Positions 34,692-43,889 of a DNA stretch of 64,000 nt are shown piece after piece (the first letter of the stretch is position 1; each line of letters begins with the position of its first letter). A model generated the notes under the pieces. That model was not told the origin of the DNA and ran no database searches. It was given only the letters and a program-made list of their open reading frames with translations. The translations under genes were made by a program, and so were the position numbers. The stretch covers positions 1 to 64,000 of the forward strand of contig CACZHK010000012.1 of the NCBI GenBank assembly GCA_902780915.1. The letters run 5' to 3'. Origin of the DNA: Pseudoselenomonas ruminantium. Lineage in GTDB: Bacteria > Bacillota > Negativicutes > Selenomonadales > Selenomonadaceae.

Positions 34692-35231
34692 ATGGAAAAG
34701 CATGGCTTGATAATGGTGCATACAGGTGACGGCAAGGGCAAGACTACGGCGGCATTGGGCCTTGCCATGAGAGCCTGGGGTGATGGGCTGAGAGTCCTTA
34801 TCCTGCAGTTCATCAAGGGCGGTTGGAACTATGGGGAGCTCAAGACCATCGAGGAACTAGGGAAGCTCTCCGAGGGCCGCATCCGGGTGGAGCAGTGTGG
34901 CAAGGGCTTTACCAATACGGGCAAGGTCAGCATGGAGGAACATAAGGCCGCTGCCCATGAGGCACTGGAGAAGGCTGAGGAAGCCCTGACTAATGGACAG
35001 TGGGATTTGGTCATCCTTGACGAGATGAATTACGCCGTGAAGTATGAGTTGGTGACTGAGGATGAGATGATGGCCCTCTTGGACAAAAAGCCAGCTGACC
35101 TCCATGTGGTGCTGACAGGGCGGGATGCCTGCGATGCTCTGATTGAGAGGGCTGACCTGGTGACGGAGATGCATCTGGTGAAGCATCCCTATGACCAGGG
35201 AGTGAAGGCTCAGAAGGGCATAGAGTTCTGA
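34692..35231 (+). CDS. cobO: Cob(I)yrinic acid a,c-diamide adenosyltransferase (CobA/CobO type)
   Basis: A 179-residue enzyme that transfers the adenosyl group of ATP to cobalt in corrinoids. The Walker A-like loop HTGDGKGKTTAALGLA is at residues 10-25, followed by QFIKGGW and VILDEMNYAVKY. Length and motifs are normal. Immediately upstream, TTCCCTG-N5-CAGGGAA forms a small inverted repeat in the promoter area. No cobalamin riboswitch was seen. Confidence 0.92.
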   Translation: MEKHGLIMVHTGDGKGKTTAALGLAMRAWGDGLRVLILQFIKGGWNYGELKTIEELGKLSEGRIRVEQCGKGFTNTGKVSMEEHKAAAHEALEKAEEALTNGQWDLVILDEMNYAVKYELVTEDEMMALLDKKPADLHVVLTGRDACDALIERADLVTEMHLVKHPYDQGVKAQKGIEF

Positions 35232-35301
35232 CTCTTGCAATTTTCTCCATAAAGTTGTAAACTTGTAACATCTTGCTTGCACATTTGTGTACGAAGACTA
35301 A

Positions 35302-35318
35302 AGCCCGATTTTCGGGCT
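35302..35318 (+). promoter_or_regulatory. Small hairpin in the ilvD leader
   Basis: AGCCCGA and TCGGGCT with a three-base loop lie 22 bases before the ilvD start. There is no T-run and no leader peptide or T-box motif, so its role is unclear. Confidence 0.35.
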
Positions 35319-35340
35319 GTCAGGTTAGGAGAGCTGATAT

Positions 35341-36993
35341 ATGAGAAGTGATGTTGTCAAGAAGGGCGCTACCCGCTGTGCCCATCGTTCCCTGTTCAAT
35401 GCTTTGGGCTTTGGCCCTGAGGACTTGCAGAAGCCCCTTATTGGTGTCTGCAATTCCTTCAATGAGGTAATTCCCGGCCATATGGGTCTCAAGGAGATTA
35501 CCGAAGCAGCCAAGCTGGGCGTGGCCGCTGCCGGTGGCACTCCCATGGAGTTCCCCGCCATCGGTGTCTGCGATGGCATTGCCATGGGGCATACGGGCAT
35601 GAAGTATTCCCTGGCCAGCCGTGAGCTTATTGCCGACTCCATTGAGGCGGTGGCTATGGCTTCCGGCTTTGACGGCCTGGTGCTGATACCGAACTGCGAC
35701 AAGGTGGTGCCGGGCATGCTCATGGCGGCAGCCCGCTTGAACATTCCAGCTGTGGTGGTATCTGGCGGCCCCATGTTGCCTGGACGCTATCAAGGTAGGG
35801 ATATCAGCGTCAGCCAGTCCTTTGAAGCTGCCGGCAAGTTTGCTGCCGGGGAGATGGATGAAGCAGCTATGGCAGACCTGGAAGCCCATGCCTGCCCGGG
35901 TTGCGGCTCCTGCGCCGGTCTTTTCACCGCCAATACCATGAACAGCCTTACGGAAGTGCTGGGCATGGGCCTGCCGGGCAACGGCACCATTCCTGCCGCC
36001 TATAGCGGGCAGCGCCGCCTGCTGGCCAAGCGGGCAGGGGCAGCGGTGATGGATATGATCAAGAAGAATGTCTGCCCCCGCGACATTATGACCAAAGAGG
36101 CTTTTGAGAATGCTATCACCGTGGATATGGCTATCGGCGGTTCGTCCAATACGGTGCTGCATTTGACGGCTATCGCCCATGAGGCAGGCATTGAGATTCC
36201 CGCCCCTCTCTTTGACGAAATCAGCCGCCGCACTCCCTATATCGCCAAGCTCAGCCCGGCGGGCAAGCATCATATGACCGACCTCAATGAGGCAGGCGGC
36301 ATTCCTGCCGTCATGCATGAGCTCTCTAGAAAGGGTCTTATCCACAAAGATGCCCTCACTGTCACGGGTACGGTGGCAGACCGCATCAAGAACGCGGAGG
36401 TGCTGGACAGGAATGTGATTCATTCCGTGGAAGACCCCTACCGCAAGGAGGGCGGCATCGCTATCCTGCAGGGCAATCTGGCCCCGGACTATGCGGTGGT
36501 GAAGGCTTCTGCCGTGGCAGAGGATATGCTGGTGTACGAAGGCACCGCCAAGTGCTACAACTCTGAGGAGTCTGCCTGCAAGGCCATCATGGAGGGCGAG
36601 ATCAAGGACGGCAATGTGGTGGTTATCCGCTACGAAGGCCCCAAGGGCGGCCCTGGCATGCAGGAAATGCTGAACCCCACGGCAGTCATCACCGGCATGG
36701 GGCTGAAGGTAGGCCTTATCACCGATGGCCGCTTCAGCGGCGCCAGCCAGGGCGCCTGCATAGGCCATATCTCCCCGGAAGCCATGGCAGGCGGCCCCAT
36801 CGCCCTCATTGAGGATGGGGATGTGATTTCCATTGATATCCCTAACCGCAAGCTGGAGCTGAAGGTCAGCGAGGAGGAACTGGCCAAACGCAAGGCTGAG
36901 TGGAAGCAGCCGGAGCCCAAGATCAAGACCGGGTATCTGGCACGCTACGCCAAGCTCACCACCTCCGCCAGCACCGGGGCAGTGGTACAGTAA
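35341..36993 (+). CDS. ilvD: Dihydroxy-acid dehydratase
   Basis: A 550-residue iron-sulfur enzyme of branched-chain amino acid synthesis, dehydrating dihydroxy acids to 2-keto acids. Cluster and active-site motifs are visible: [18 protein letters not shown] and [17 protein letters not shown]. The late GFRFSG-type region reads [20 protein letters not shown]. It stands alone, with its own leader and a strong terminator; no other ilv gene is nearby. Confidence 0.95.
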   Translation: MRSDVVKKGATRCAHRSLFNALGFGPEDLQKPLIGVCNSFNEVIPGHMGLKEITEAAKLGVAAAGGTPMEFPAIGVCDGIAMGHTGMKYSLASRELIADSIEAVAMASGFDGLVLIPNCDKVVPGMLMAAARLNIPAVVVSGGPMLPGRYQGRDISVSQSFEAAGKFAAGEMDEAAMADLEAHACPGCGSCAGLFTANTMNSLTEVLGMGLPGNGTIPAAYSGQRRLLAKRAGAAVMDMIKKNVCPRDIMTKEAFENAITVDMAIGGSSNTVLHLTAIAHEAGIEIPAPLFDEISRRTPYIAKLSPAGKHHMTDLNEAGGIPAVMHELSRKGLIHKDALTVTGTVADRIKNAEVLDRNVIHSVEDPYRKEGGIAILQGNLAPDYAVVKASAVAEDMLVYEGTAKCYNSEESACKAIMEGEIKDGNVVVIRYEGPKGGPGMQEMLNPTAVITGMGLKVGLITDGRFSGASQGACIGHISPEAMAGGPIALIEDGDVISIDIPNRKLELKVSEEELAKRKAEWKQPEPKIKTGYLARYAKLTTSASTGAVVQ

Positions 36994-37012
36994 AAGCAGA
37001 ATAGAATTTCAG

Positions 37013-37051
37013 TTGGCAGCTGGTCAATCAGACCGGCTGCCAATTTTTTTT
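37013..37051 (+). terminator. Terminator after ilvD
   Basis: A 13-bp stem (37013-37025 with 37031-37043, one G-T pair) and a five-base loop, followed by eight T residues. Confidence 0.9.
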
Positions 37052-37070
37052 GAGTGCGGGAGCACAAAAC

Positions 37071-37099
37071 TTGTTTTTATATTCTCTATTGGCTATAAT
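37071..37099 (+). promoter_or_regulatory. Promoter of trmL-murB
   Basis: TTGTTT (37071-37076) and perfect TATAAT (37094-37099), 17 bases apart. Confidence 0.6.
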
Positions 37100-37132
37100 T
37101 ACTTAGTCAAACAAAATATAGAGGTGACATTC

Positions 37133-37590
37133 TTGCATATTGTACTGATTGAGCCGGAGATTCCCGGCAATACGCCACGGGCATAGAACTGCATCTGGTG
37201 AAACCCCTGGGTTTTGAGATAGACGACAAGCATTTGAAACGGGCAGGCCTTGATTACTGGCATCTGGTGAAGGTTCATGTCCATGAAAATTTTGCCGAGG
37301 TGCAGGAAAAATACCGGGGGCATCATTTTCACTATTGCTCCACCAAGGCACCCCGTGCCCATAGCGAAGCCCGCTATGAAGAGGATGATCTGATTGTCTT
37401 AGGCAAGGAAACGGCTGGGATTCCCGAAGAAATATTGCAGGAGCATTGGGATGAGTGCGTGCGCATCCCCATGGTGTCGGATGCTCGTTCCTTGAACCTG
37501 GGCAACTCTGCCGCCATTGTAGCTTATGAGGCATTGCGCCAGCTTGGTTTTCCGGGACTTTCTGAGACAGGCCCGGGACTTCATATTTGA
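37133..37590 (+). pseudogene. trmL: trmL, frameshifted by a small deletion near the 5' end
   Basis: The expected TrmL start is present: TTG 37133 behind GAGGTGA, encoding HIVLIEPEIPGNT. The frame then hits TAG at 37184-37186. From TGIELHLVKPLGFEIDD the protein resumes in another frame and runs to the normal end (VLGKETAGIPEEIL, IPMVSDARSLNLGNSAAIVAYEA). Between PGNT and TGIEL, SPOUT family members have a GNIARTCAA-like stretch; it is missing here, with loss of a length not divisible by three. TrmL 2'-O-methylates the wobble base of certain leucine tRNAs. The surviving downstream frame (from ATG 37198) lacks the first about 30 residues. Either decay or a sequence error. Confidence 0.82.
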
Positions 37591-37609
37591 TAAGGGGAAA
37601 TTTTAGCAA

Positions 37610-38527
37610 ATGAAAATCAACGAAGAATTTATCAAGTCCTGCCGTGAGTTTCTGCAGGAAGAACAGTTGCTTTTGGACGAGCCCATGAGCCGCCAGACCT
37701 CCTTTGAGATTGGCGGCCCTGCAGACTGCCTGATCTTCCCGCGTGATCTTGAAGAAGTACGGCAGGTGGTAGCGCTGGTGAATGAGTACAGCCTGCCTTT
37801 GACGGTGCTGGGCAACGGCTCAAACCTGCTGGTGCGCGATGGGGGCATAAGGGGCGTGGTGCTGAAGTTCAACGGCCCCATGTCCGACCTGCGTCTGGAT
37901 GGGAACCACATCATAGCCGGCGCCGGTGCTCACATGAAGGATGTAAGCGAGTTTGCCGCCGCCAACGGGCTGACGGGGCTTGAGTACGCCTGCGGCATTC
38001 CGGGCAGCATTGGCGGTGCCATTTTCATGAATGCAGGAGCTTATGATGGGGAGACAAAGAATGTGGCCTACGGGGTCAGAGCCGTTACCCGTCAGGGGGA
38101 AATCAAGGAATACAGCAAGGACGAGTTGGGCTTAGGCTACCGCCACAGCGTATTCCAGGAGAACGGGGAGCTTATCTGCGAAGTGGAGCTGTCCCTTGAG
38201 CCTGGCAATGAGGCTGATATTCGTGCCAAGATGGCAGATTTCACCCAGCGCCGTGAGTCCAAGCAGCCTCTGGAAATGCCCAGCGCAGGCTCCACCTTCA
38301 AGCGCCCGGAGGGGTATTTTGCCGGCACGCTGATAGACCAGACGGGCCTCAAGGGCCTCAAGGTGGGCGGTGCTCAGGTTTCCACCAAGCACGCAGGCTT
38401 CGTGGTGAATGCAGGGGGTGCTACCGCAGCTGATGTGCAGAATCTTATCAAGGAAGTCCAGCGCCGGGTCTTTGAAGCCCATGGGGTGAAGCTCTATCCG
38501 GAAGTGCGCATGATAGGCGAAGATTGA
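37610..38527 (+). CDS. murB: UDP-N-acetylenolpyruvoylglucosamine reductase
   Basis: A 305-residue FAD enzyme of peptidoglycan synthesis that reduces the enolpyruvyl group to give UDP-MurNAc. FAD-binding parts include VLGNGSNLLVRDGGI and ACGIPGSIGGAIFMNAGAY; the C-terminal domain has MPSAGSTFKRPEG and LIDQTGLKGLKVGGAQVS, as in type IIa enzymes. It follows trmL by 19 bases and is complete. Confidence 0.95.
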   Translation: MKINEEFIKSCREFLQEEQLLLDEPMSRQTSFEIGGPADCLIFPRDLEEVRQVVALVNEYSLPLTVLGNGSNLLVRDGGIRGVVLKFNGPMSDLRLDGNHIIAGAGAHMKDVSEFAAANGLTGLEYACGIPGSIGGAIFMNAGAYDGETKNVAYGVRAVTRQGEIKEYSKDELGLGYRHSVFQENGELICEVELSLEPGNEADIRAKMADFTQRRESKQPLEMPSAGSTFKRPEGYFAGTLIDQTGLKGLKVGGAQVSTKHAGFVVNAGGATAADVQNLIKEVQRRVFEAHGVKLYPEVRMIGED

Positions 38528-38532
38528 GTATG

Positions 38533-38562
38533 AAAGTCCTTTCTATTGGGAAGGACTTTTTC
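38533..38562 (+). terminator. Terminator after murB
   Basis: AAAGTCCTT (38533-38541) with AAGGACTTT (38551-38559), followed by further T residues. Confidence 0.75.
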
Positions 38563-38622
38563 TATTTGGCAAGAATTTAACCAATATAGGAACACTCTGA
38601 TTTTTAGAAAGGGGTGGCGGCT

Positions 38623-40239
38623 ATGAGGTTGGAATTCTGGGGGGCGGCCCATACGGTGACGGGGTCCTGCTATCTGCTGGAGAGCAATGACAAGCGTTAC
38701 CTGATAGACTGTGGCATGTTTCAGGGCGCCAGGCGGGTGAGAATGCTGAATTACAATGATTTCAGCTTCAATCCGGCGGATATTGAGGCCGTAGTGCTGA
38801 CTCATGCCCATGTGGACCACAGCGGGCTGATACCGAAACTGGTGCGGCAGGGATTCAAGGGGACGGTGTATGCCACCAAGGCTACCTGCGACTTGGCTAA
38901 AATTATGTTGCCGGATTCGGCGCATATACAGGAATCTGATTCCTTGATCATGAACCGTAAAAATGCCCGGCGCGGTCTGGAGCCCTTAGAACCCCTGTAT
39001 ACCCTTGATGATGCGACGGAGGCTTTGAAGCATTTTCAGTCCTGCCCCTATGATGCGGAGTGGGATTTGGCGGATAATATCAAGGTGAGATTCCGTGATG
39101 CAGGCCATATTATCGGTTCGGCCCTGGTGGAAATATGGGTCATGGAAGGGGAGAAAACAACCAAGCTGGTATTTTCGGGGGATGTGGGGCAGAATGACCA
39201 GCCTATCCTGCGTGATCCAACTATCATCGAGGGGGCTGACTTCCTCCTGGTGGAGTCCACCTATGGTGACAGGCTGCATCCCATCTATGACAAGGAAAGC
39301 AGGCTGCTGGAAATCATCAATGATACCATGGACAGGGGCGGCAATCTCATTATTCCTGCCTTTGCCGTAGGCCGCACTCAGACACTCTTGTACTACCTTT
39401 ATAATCTGTGGCGGGCAGGAAGGCTGGACAGCGATATCCCCATCGTGCTGGACAGCCCTCTGGCTATCAATGCTACGAAGATTTTCCTGCAAAACTATGA
39501 GAATTTTGATGAGGAATCGCTGCAGATAGTGGGGCCTGACGGCACCGTGCCAGAATTTCCCCAGCTCCATCTCTGCGTGACCCCCGAGGAATCCAGAGCG
39601 CTGAATTCTTCTGAGGGCTCTGCGATTATTCTCTCTGCATCTGGCATGGCAGATGCTGGCCGTGTGCTCCATCATCTGAAGCATAATCTCTGGCGGCCGG
39701 AGTCCACGATTCTATTTGCAGGCTATCAGGCTGAGGGCAGCCTTGGGCGCCGTCTGGTAGAGGGACTGAAGCGGGTCAGGGTCATGGGGGAGGAAGTGGT
39801 AGTCAGGGCCAAGATCGAGGTGATGAACGGCTTCTCCGCTCACGCTGACGCCAATCAGCTCATGACCTGGATTTCAGCTTTCCAGAATCCCAAGCCGGCC
39901 AAGGTCTTTATCGTCCACGGCGAGTCTACCGCTCAGGAGGCTTTGAAGGCGAGAATCCAGAAGGAGTGCGGGGAGGAGGTCTACATTCCCTTCCGCGGCG
40001 ATGTGGCCAAAATCAGCGGCAGGGCTTCGGAAATCCAGTTCTCCAATATCCCGGAAGTCTCTACAGAAATGGAGATGGAGGAAGTATTGAAGACCTTCGA
40101 CGAAGATTACCGTCAGATGCGGCATAAGGTGCTCCAGTATGTCATCCGCCAGCCCAAGGCCATTGACGGCATGGTGAAGGTCATGCAGAAGCTGCGCAAT
40201 TACATGAAGAAGCTGATGGCTTCCTACAATATCGGTTAA
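38623..40239 (+). CDS. MBL-fold beta-CASP ribonuclease-like protein
   Basis: A 538-residue protein. The metal-binding THAHVDHSG motif lies near residue 64, FRDAGHIIGSA and SGDVGQ supply further ligands, and the beta-CASP region follows (IIPAFAVGRTQ, IILSASGMADAGR, FAGYQAEGS). The C-terminal NGFSAHADANQL and VHGE motifs are also typical. The family includes RNA endonucleases related to CPSF-73 and is widespread in Firmicutes; the exact substrate is unknown. ATG 38623 fits AAAGGGG better than GTG 38614. Confidence 0.88.
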   Translation: MRLEFWGAAHTVTGSCYLLESNDKRYLIDCGMFQGARRVRMLNYNDFSFNPADIEAVVLTHAHVDHSGLIPKLVRQGFKGTVYATKATCDLAKIMLPDSAHIQESDSLIMNRKNARRGLEPLEPLYTLDDATEALKHFQSCPYDAEWDLADNIKVRFRDAGHIIGSALVEIWVMEGEKTTKLVFSGDVGQNDQPILRDPTIIEGADFLLVESTYGDRLHPIYDKESRLLEIINDTMDRGGNLIIPAFAVGRTQTLLYYLYNLWRAGRLDSDIPIVLDSPLAINATKIFLQNYENFDEESLQIVGPDGTVPEFPQLHLCVTPEESRALNSSEGSAIILSASGMADAGRVLHHLKHNLWRPESTILFAGYQAEGSLGRRLVEGLKRVRVMGEEVVVRAKIEVMNGFSAHADANQLMTWISAFQNPKPAKVFIVHGESTAQEALKARIQKECGEEVYIPFRGDVAKISGRASEIQFSNIPEVSTEMEMEEVLKTFDEDYRQMRHKVLQYVIRQPKAIDGMVKVMQKLRNYMKKLMASYNIG

Positions 40240-40244
40240 ATTTT

Positions 40245-40284
40245 CAGGGCAGTCCTGCTAAATGCGTGGACTGTCCTGTTTTGG
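40245..40284 (+). terminator. Terminator after the beta-CASP gene
   Basis: CAGGGCAGTCC (40245-40255) pairs with GGACTGTCCTG (40268-40278, one G-T pair), followed by TTTT. Confidence 0.7.
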
Positions 40285-40286
40285 TC

Positions 40287-40316
40287 TTGACCTGGAAAAT
40301 ATAAAAATGTTACAAT
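40287..40316 (+). promoter_or_regulatory. Promoter of the wecG/tagA-type gene
   Basis: TTGACC (40287-40292) and TACAAT (40311-40316), 18 bases apart. Confidence 0.55.
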
Positions 40317-40366
40317 CGTAAAGATATTCAAGGCGTTAGAAGTCTTAGACAACGGGAGGGAATGCA

Positions 40367-41092
40367 GTGCCTAACAAGGTAGATATACTGGGAGTGAATG
40401 TTGATTCGCTGACCATGCAGGAAGCTGTAGAGCAGGTAGAAAAGTACATTGAGGAAAGGAATCCGGTGCTGATAGCTACTGCTAACGCAGAGATGCTGAT
40501 GAGGGCCACCTATGATGAGGAGCTTAAAAGTATCCTCAACGGTGCGGCTATGGTAACCCCTGATGGGGCTGGTACGGTGTGGGCGGCCCATCATCTGGGC
40601 TTTGCCATGCCTGAGAGGGTGGCAGGCTATGATCTGGCTCAGAATCTCATGGCAGAGGCAGCCAAGAGGGGGCAGAAGGTCTTTTTCTTCGGTTCTGCTC
40701 CCGGGGTAGCGGAAAAGGCCAAGGCCAAGGCAGAAAATCTTTATCCTGGTATCGAGATCTGCGGGGTAAGGAACGGTTTCTTCAAGGAGTCAGACGAGCC
40801 GGCCATCATCGAGAAAATCAAGGCAGCCAAGCCGGACATCCTGCTGGTGGCTCTGGGGGTGCCCAAGCAGGAAAAGTGGCTTTGGAAGTATAAGGACGAA
40901 TTGGGGGTGCCAGTTTCCATTGGTGTAGGCGGTACGCTGGATGTCATGGCCGGAGTCATGAAGAGGGCACCTCGCTGGATGCAGAAGGCCAAGCTGGAAT
41001 GGCTTTTCCGTGGCATGCTTCAGCCCAAGCGGGCAGGCAGGCTTCTGGCGCTGCCTAAGTTTGTTCTGAAGGTCCACGCTTCAAAAAGATAG
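40367..41092 (+). CDS. WecG/TagA/CpsF family glycosyltransferase (GT26)
   Basis: A 241-residue enzyme starting at GTG behind GGGAGGG. TANAEMLMRA, the VTPDGAGTVWAAHHLG block and LLVALGVPKQEKWLW are family signatures, and VGGTLDVMAGVMKRAPRWMQ ends the conserved part. GT26 enzymes transfer N-acetylmannosamine or related sugars to lipid-linked intermediates in wall teichoic acid, enterobacterial common antigen or capsule synthesis. The acceptor in this diderm is unknown. No other polysaccharide gene is adjacent. Confidence 0.87.
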   Translation: MPNKVDILGVNVDSLTMQEAVEQVEKYIEERNPVLIATANAEMLMRATYDEELKSILNGAAMVTPDGAGTVWAAHHLGFAMPERVAGYDLAQNLMAEAAKRGQKVFFFGSAPGVAEKAKAKAENLYPGIEICGVRNGFFKESDEPAIIEKIKAAKPDILLVALGVPKQEKWLWKYKDELGVPVSIGVGGTLDVMAGVMKRAPRWMQKAKLEWLFRGMLQPKRAGRLLALPKFVLKVHASKR

Positions 41093-41106
41093 TGCACTTT
41101 GAAGTT

Positions 41107-41142
41107 TTGCCTATGGCAAAAACTGAACAATTGCGTTATAAT
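41107..41142 (+). promoter_or_regulatory. Promoter of psd-pssA with palindromic -35 region
   Basis: TTGCC-TAT-GGCAA (41107-41119) is followed by exactly 17 bases and TATAAT (41137-41142). The same arrangement occurs before tsaE and before treR. Confidence 0.6.
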
Positions 41143-41217
41143 CATTAGGTGGTTCAATGGGGGAAGTGGCTTTCCCTAATATAAAATATCAAAAATTTTT
41201 GCTCAGGAGGTGGAGTC

Positions 41218-41856
41218 TTGCTCCATATCGTAAGGGAAGGCTATCCTTTCATCGGATTCTGTCTGGCCCTGGCAATCATCTTAGGCTTTTCGGTCAGCCC
41301 TTATCTGGCGGTGATTCCCGCTGTGCTGGCCCTTTATTTCATGTACTTTTTCCGCAATCCCCGCAGGGAGATTGCCAAGAATCCCCAGCATATCCTTTCT
41401 CCTGCTGACGGCACGGTGCAGGATGTGGCAGAGCTGGAGCATGATGAGGACGATTTTGTGCAGGGGCCTTGCAAGAAGGTTACTATTTTCATGTCTGTCT
41501 TCAATGTCCATGTGAACCGCAGTCCTATGGATGGGGAAATAAAGCTGCAGAAGTATTTTTGCGGCCGTTTCCGTCCGGCTTATAAGGACGAGGTTGGCTT
41601 TGTCAATGAGCATCATCTCATCGGTCTGGAAAATGACCGCCTGCGCATCACTGTAAAACAGATTGCAGGCATTCTGGCCCGTCGCATCGTGTCCTGGGTG
41701 ACTTTGGAGGACAAGCTGAAGCAGGGGGATCTTTACGGCATGATTCGTTTCGGTTCCTGCCTTGAGATTGTGGTTCCTGCTGAAGTGGAGATTTGTGTCA
41801 GGAAAGGCGAAAAGGTCACAGGGGGACAGACTGTTATCGGGAGGCTGAAGGACTGA
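41218..41856 (+). CDS. psd: Phosphatidylserine decarboxylase (short, archaeal/Firmicute type)
   Basis: A 212-residue membrane-associated enzyme producing phosphatidylethanolamine. It starts at TTG seven bases after GGAGG. Two N-terminal hydrophobic segments are followed by the FFRNPRRE motif, LSPADGTV, SVFNVHVNRSP and the self-cleavage site MIRFGSCLEI, where the serine becomes the pyruvoyl group. It overlaps pssA by one base, so both steps of PE synthesis are co-expressed. Confidence 0.93.
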   Translation: MLHIVREGYPFIGFCLALAIILGFSVSPYLAVIPAVLALYFMYFFRNPRREIAKNPQHILSPADGTVQDVAELEHDEDDFVQGPCKKVTIFMSVFNVHVNRSPMDGEIKLQKYFCGRFRPAYKDEVGFVNEHHLIGLENDRLRITVKQIAGILARRIVSWVTLEDKLKQGDLYGMIRFGSCLEIVVPAEVEICVRKGEKVTGGQTVIGRLKD

Positions 41857-42563
41857 TGAATTATCGCAAGATTATTCCCAACGCATGCACATCCATGAAT
41901 CTGGTGTTCGGCATGTGCTCAATCATAGCAACAATTGACCATGATTTCGTATGGGGTTCCATTTTTATATTGTTGGCCTTGGTGGCTGACGGACTTGATG
42001 GCCGTACTGCTCGCTTTTTCGGTGTGTCCAGCGAAATGGGCAAGGAAATGGATTCCCTGTGCGATTTAGGTTCCTTTGGCATTGCACCGGCCATTCTGGC
42101 CTGGTCTCTGGTGTTGAAGGATTACGGCTACCTTGGCATGGCAGTGGCTATTTTCTTTGCTATCTGTGGCATGTGGCGTCTGGCGCGCTTCAATGTGAAC
42201 GCAGATGTGGTGCATGGCTATTTCATGGGACTGGCTATTCCGGCAGGGGGCAATATCGTGGCTATGTCCACCCTGGTTTTTGTAGAAACCGGCTTCGATC
42301 CGCATGTACTTGGTTACAGCTATCCGCTTATTATGGCGGTAGTGGCATATCTCATGGTGAGCCATGTGCATTATCCCAATTTCAAGGGAGATGGCGCCGA
42401 GCCTATCTATCTGCCCACTAAGATTTTTGCTGCTTTATGCTTTGTCGCCATTCTCTACCTGGGTTCAGCGGCTATCGTTCCCGCCATTCTGGCAGCTGTG
42501 TTCGGCACTTATGCTGCCAGTGGCATACTCAATTCAATCATTGCAATAATGAGGAAAGGCTGA
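41856..42563 (+). CDS. pssA: CDP-diacylglycerol-serine O-phosphatidyltransferase
   Basis: A 235-residue membrane protein with about seven hydrophobic segments. The CDP-alcohol phosphotransferase motif is DGLDGRTARFFGVSSEMGKEMDSLCD. It makes phosphatidylserine, the substrate of the upstream decarboxylase. ATG 41856 overlaps the psd stop; GGAGG lies about ten bases before it. Confidence 0.93.
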   Translation: MNYRKIIPNACTSMNLVFGMCSIIATIDHDFVWGSIFILLALVADGLDGRTARFFGVSSEMGKEMDSLCDLGSFGIAPAILAWSLVLKDYGYLGMAVAIFFAICGMWRLARFNVNADVVHGYFMGLAIPAGGNIVAMSTLVFVETGFDPHVLGYSYPLIMAVVAYLMVSHVHYPNFKGDGAEPIYLPTKIFAALCFVAILYLGSAAIVPAILAAVFGTYAASGILNSIIAIMRKG

Positions 42564-42569
42564 TAGTAA

Positions 42570-43835
42570 GTGGCATACCCTTTTGATATAGTCATGGTCC
42601 CCATGCAGATTCTGATTTTCCTGTTTACCCTGTACTTTTTCGTCATTGGCTTCTGCGGCCTTTGGCGGCGCAGGGAAAAGAAGATCATGACACCTAAGAA
42701 GACCTTCGCGGTCATCGTGGCAGCCCATAATGAGCATGCTGTCATCGGTCAGCTGGTGGAAAATCTGCGGATGCTCAATTATCCCAAGGAGCTTTTTGAT
42801 ATTTTCGTCATTGCGGATAACTGCTCTGACAATACGGCAGAGATTGCGGAAAAGGCCGGTGCCATCGTCTGTGAGCGCACCCATCCTACCAAGAAGAGCA
42901 AGGGCTTTGCCTTGGAGTGGATGTTCGAGAAGCTGTTCCAGATGAAGAAGCAGTACGATGCGGTGGTTATCTTCGATGCAGACAACCTGGTGCATCCCCA
43001 GTTCCTTATGGAAATGAACAACCGCCTGTGCAAAGGCGACAAGATCATCCAGGGCTATCTGGATGCCAAAAACCCGTACGATACCTGGGTGGCAGGTACT
43101 TTTGCCATCGCCTTCTGGGTCATTGACCACATTTCCCATCTGGCCAAGACCAATATCGGCTTGTCTGCGGTACTGGGCGGCACCGGCATGTGCATAACCA
43201 CCGATGTGCTGAAGAAGCATGGCTGGCGGGCTACCTGCCTGACTGAGGATATGGAGTTCACCATGAAGTCCTTGGCCGAGGGCATCAAGACCACTTGGGC
43301 ACATGATGCCATTGTTTACGATGAAAAGCCCCTGACCTTCAAGCAGTCCTGGAATCAGCGCAAGCGCTGGGCCCAGGGGCAATTCGATGTGGCGCACCGC
43401 TTCATTCCCAAGATGCTCGTCGAGGGGTGGCGGCAGAAAGATATCCGCATCTGGGATGGCTGCATCTACCTCTTGCAGCCCCATTTCTTGATGATTTCCA
43501 CCTTCTTCATCATCATCAGCTATGTGCAGCTGGCCTATGAGCCTTTCTATACCAATATCTACACTTTGCTGCCATCTCAGATGATGACTGCCATCATGCT
43601 GGGACAGTACATTTTGCCCATGATTATTCTCTTCAAGATTCGGGCTAAGTGGAAAGCATGGCTATACATGCTGCTTTACCCTGTGTTCATCTATTCATGG
43701 ATTCCCATTATCTTCCTGGGCTTTATCCACAGAAACGAACATGAGTGGAGCCACACTCAGCACACCAGAGCCATGAATATGGCAGACCTGGTGGGCAATG
43801 TGAAGAACACCAAGGGCTTTGACAAACTGAAATAA
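42570..43835 (+). CDS. Membrane glycosyltransferase, family 2
   Basis: A 421-residue protein starting at GTG, six bases after pssA. Membrane segment at residues 8-28; GT2 core with VIVAAHNEHAVIGQLVENL, VVIFDADNLVHP (DxD-like), TEDMEF and NQRKRWAQGQ (the Q-x-x-R-W motif of processive or cellulose-synthase-like enzymes). Three or four membrane segments follow at the C-terminus. This looks like a glycosyltransferase that makes an envelope polymer or glycolipid. Substrate and product cannot be read from the sequence. Confidence 0.85.
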   Translation: MAYPFDIVMVPMQILIFLFTLYFFVIGFCGLWRRREKKIMTPKKTFAVIVAAHNEHAVIGQLVENLRMLNYPKELFDIFVIADNCSDNTAEIAEKAGAIVCERTHPTKKSKGFALEWMFEKLFQMKKQYDAVVIFDADNLVHPQFLMEMNNRLCKGDKIIQGYLDAKNPYDTWVAGTFAIAFWVIDHISHLAKTNIGLSAVLGGTGMCITTDVLKKHGWRATCLTEDMEFTMKSLAEGIKTTWAHDAIVYDEKPLTFKQSWNQRKRWAQGQFDVAHRFIPKMLVEGWRQKDIRIWDGCIYLLQPHFLMISTFFIIISYVQLAYEPFYTNIYTLLPSQMMTAIMLGQYILPMIILFKIRAKWKAWLYMLLYPVFIYSWIPIIFLGFIHRNEHEWSHTQHTRAMNMADLVGNVKNTKGFDKLK

Positions 43836-43841
43836 AAAATC

Positions 43842-43867
43842 AAGCACTTCGCAGAAGCGAGGTGCTT
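43842..43867 (+). terminator. Terminator after the GT2 gene
   Basis: AAGCACTTCGC (43842-43852), an AGAA loop and GCGAGGTGCTT (43857-43867), followed by TT. Confidence 0.7.
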
Positions 43868-43889
43868 TTCTATCTAGGGAGGAATGAAA

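Noticed and set aside
35320-36768. Long minus-strand frame opposite ilvD, and similar ones opposite hemZ, hisS and ahcY
   Set aside because: These are antisense shadows; the sense proteins are complete and recognisable.
43836-43889. Possible preQ1 riboswitch before queD
   Set aside because: The only structure is the terminator hairpin of the upstream GT2 gene; no preQ1 aptamer pattern was seen.
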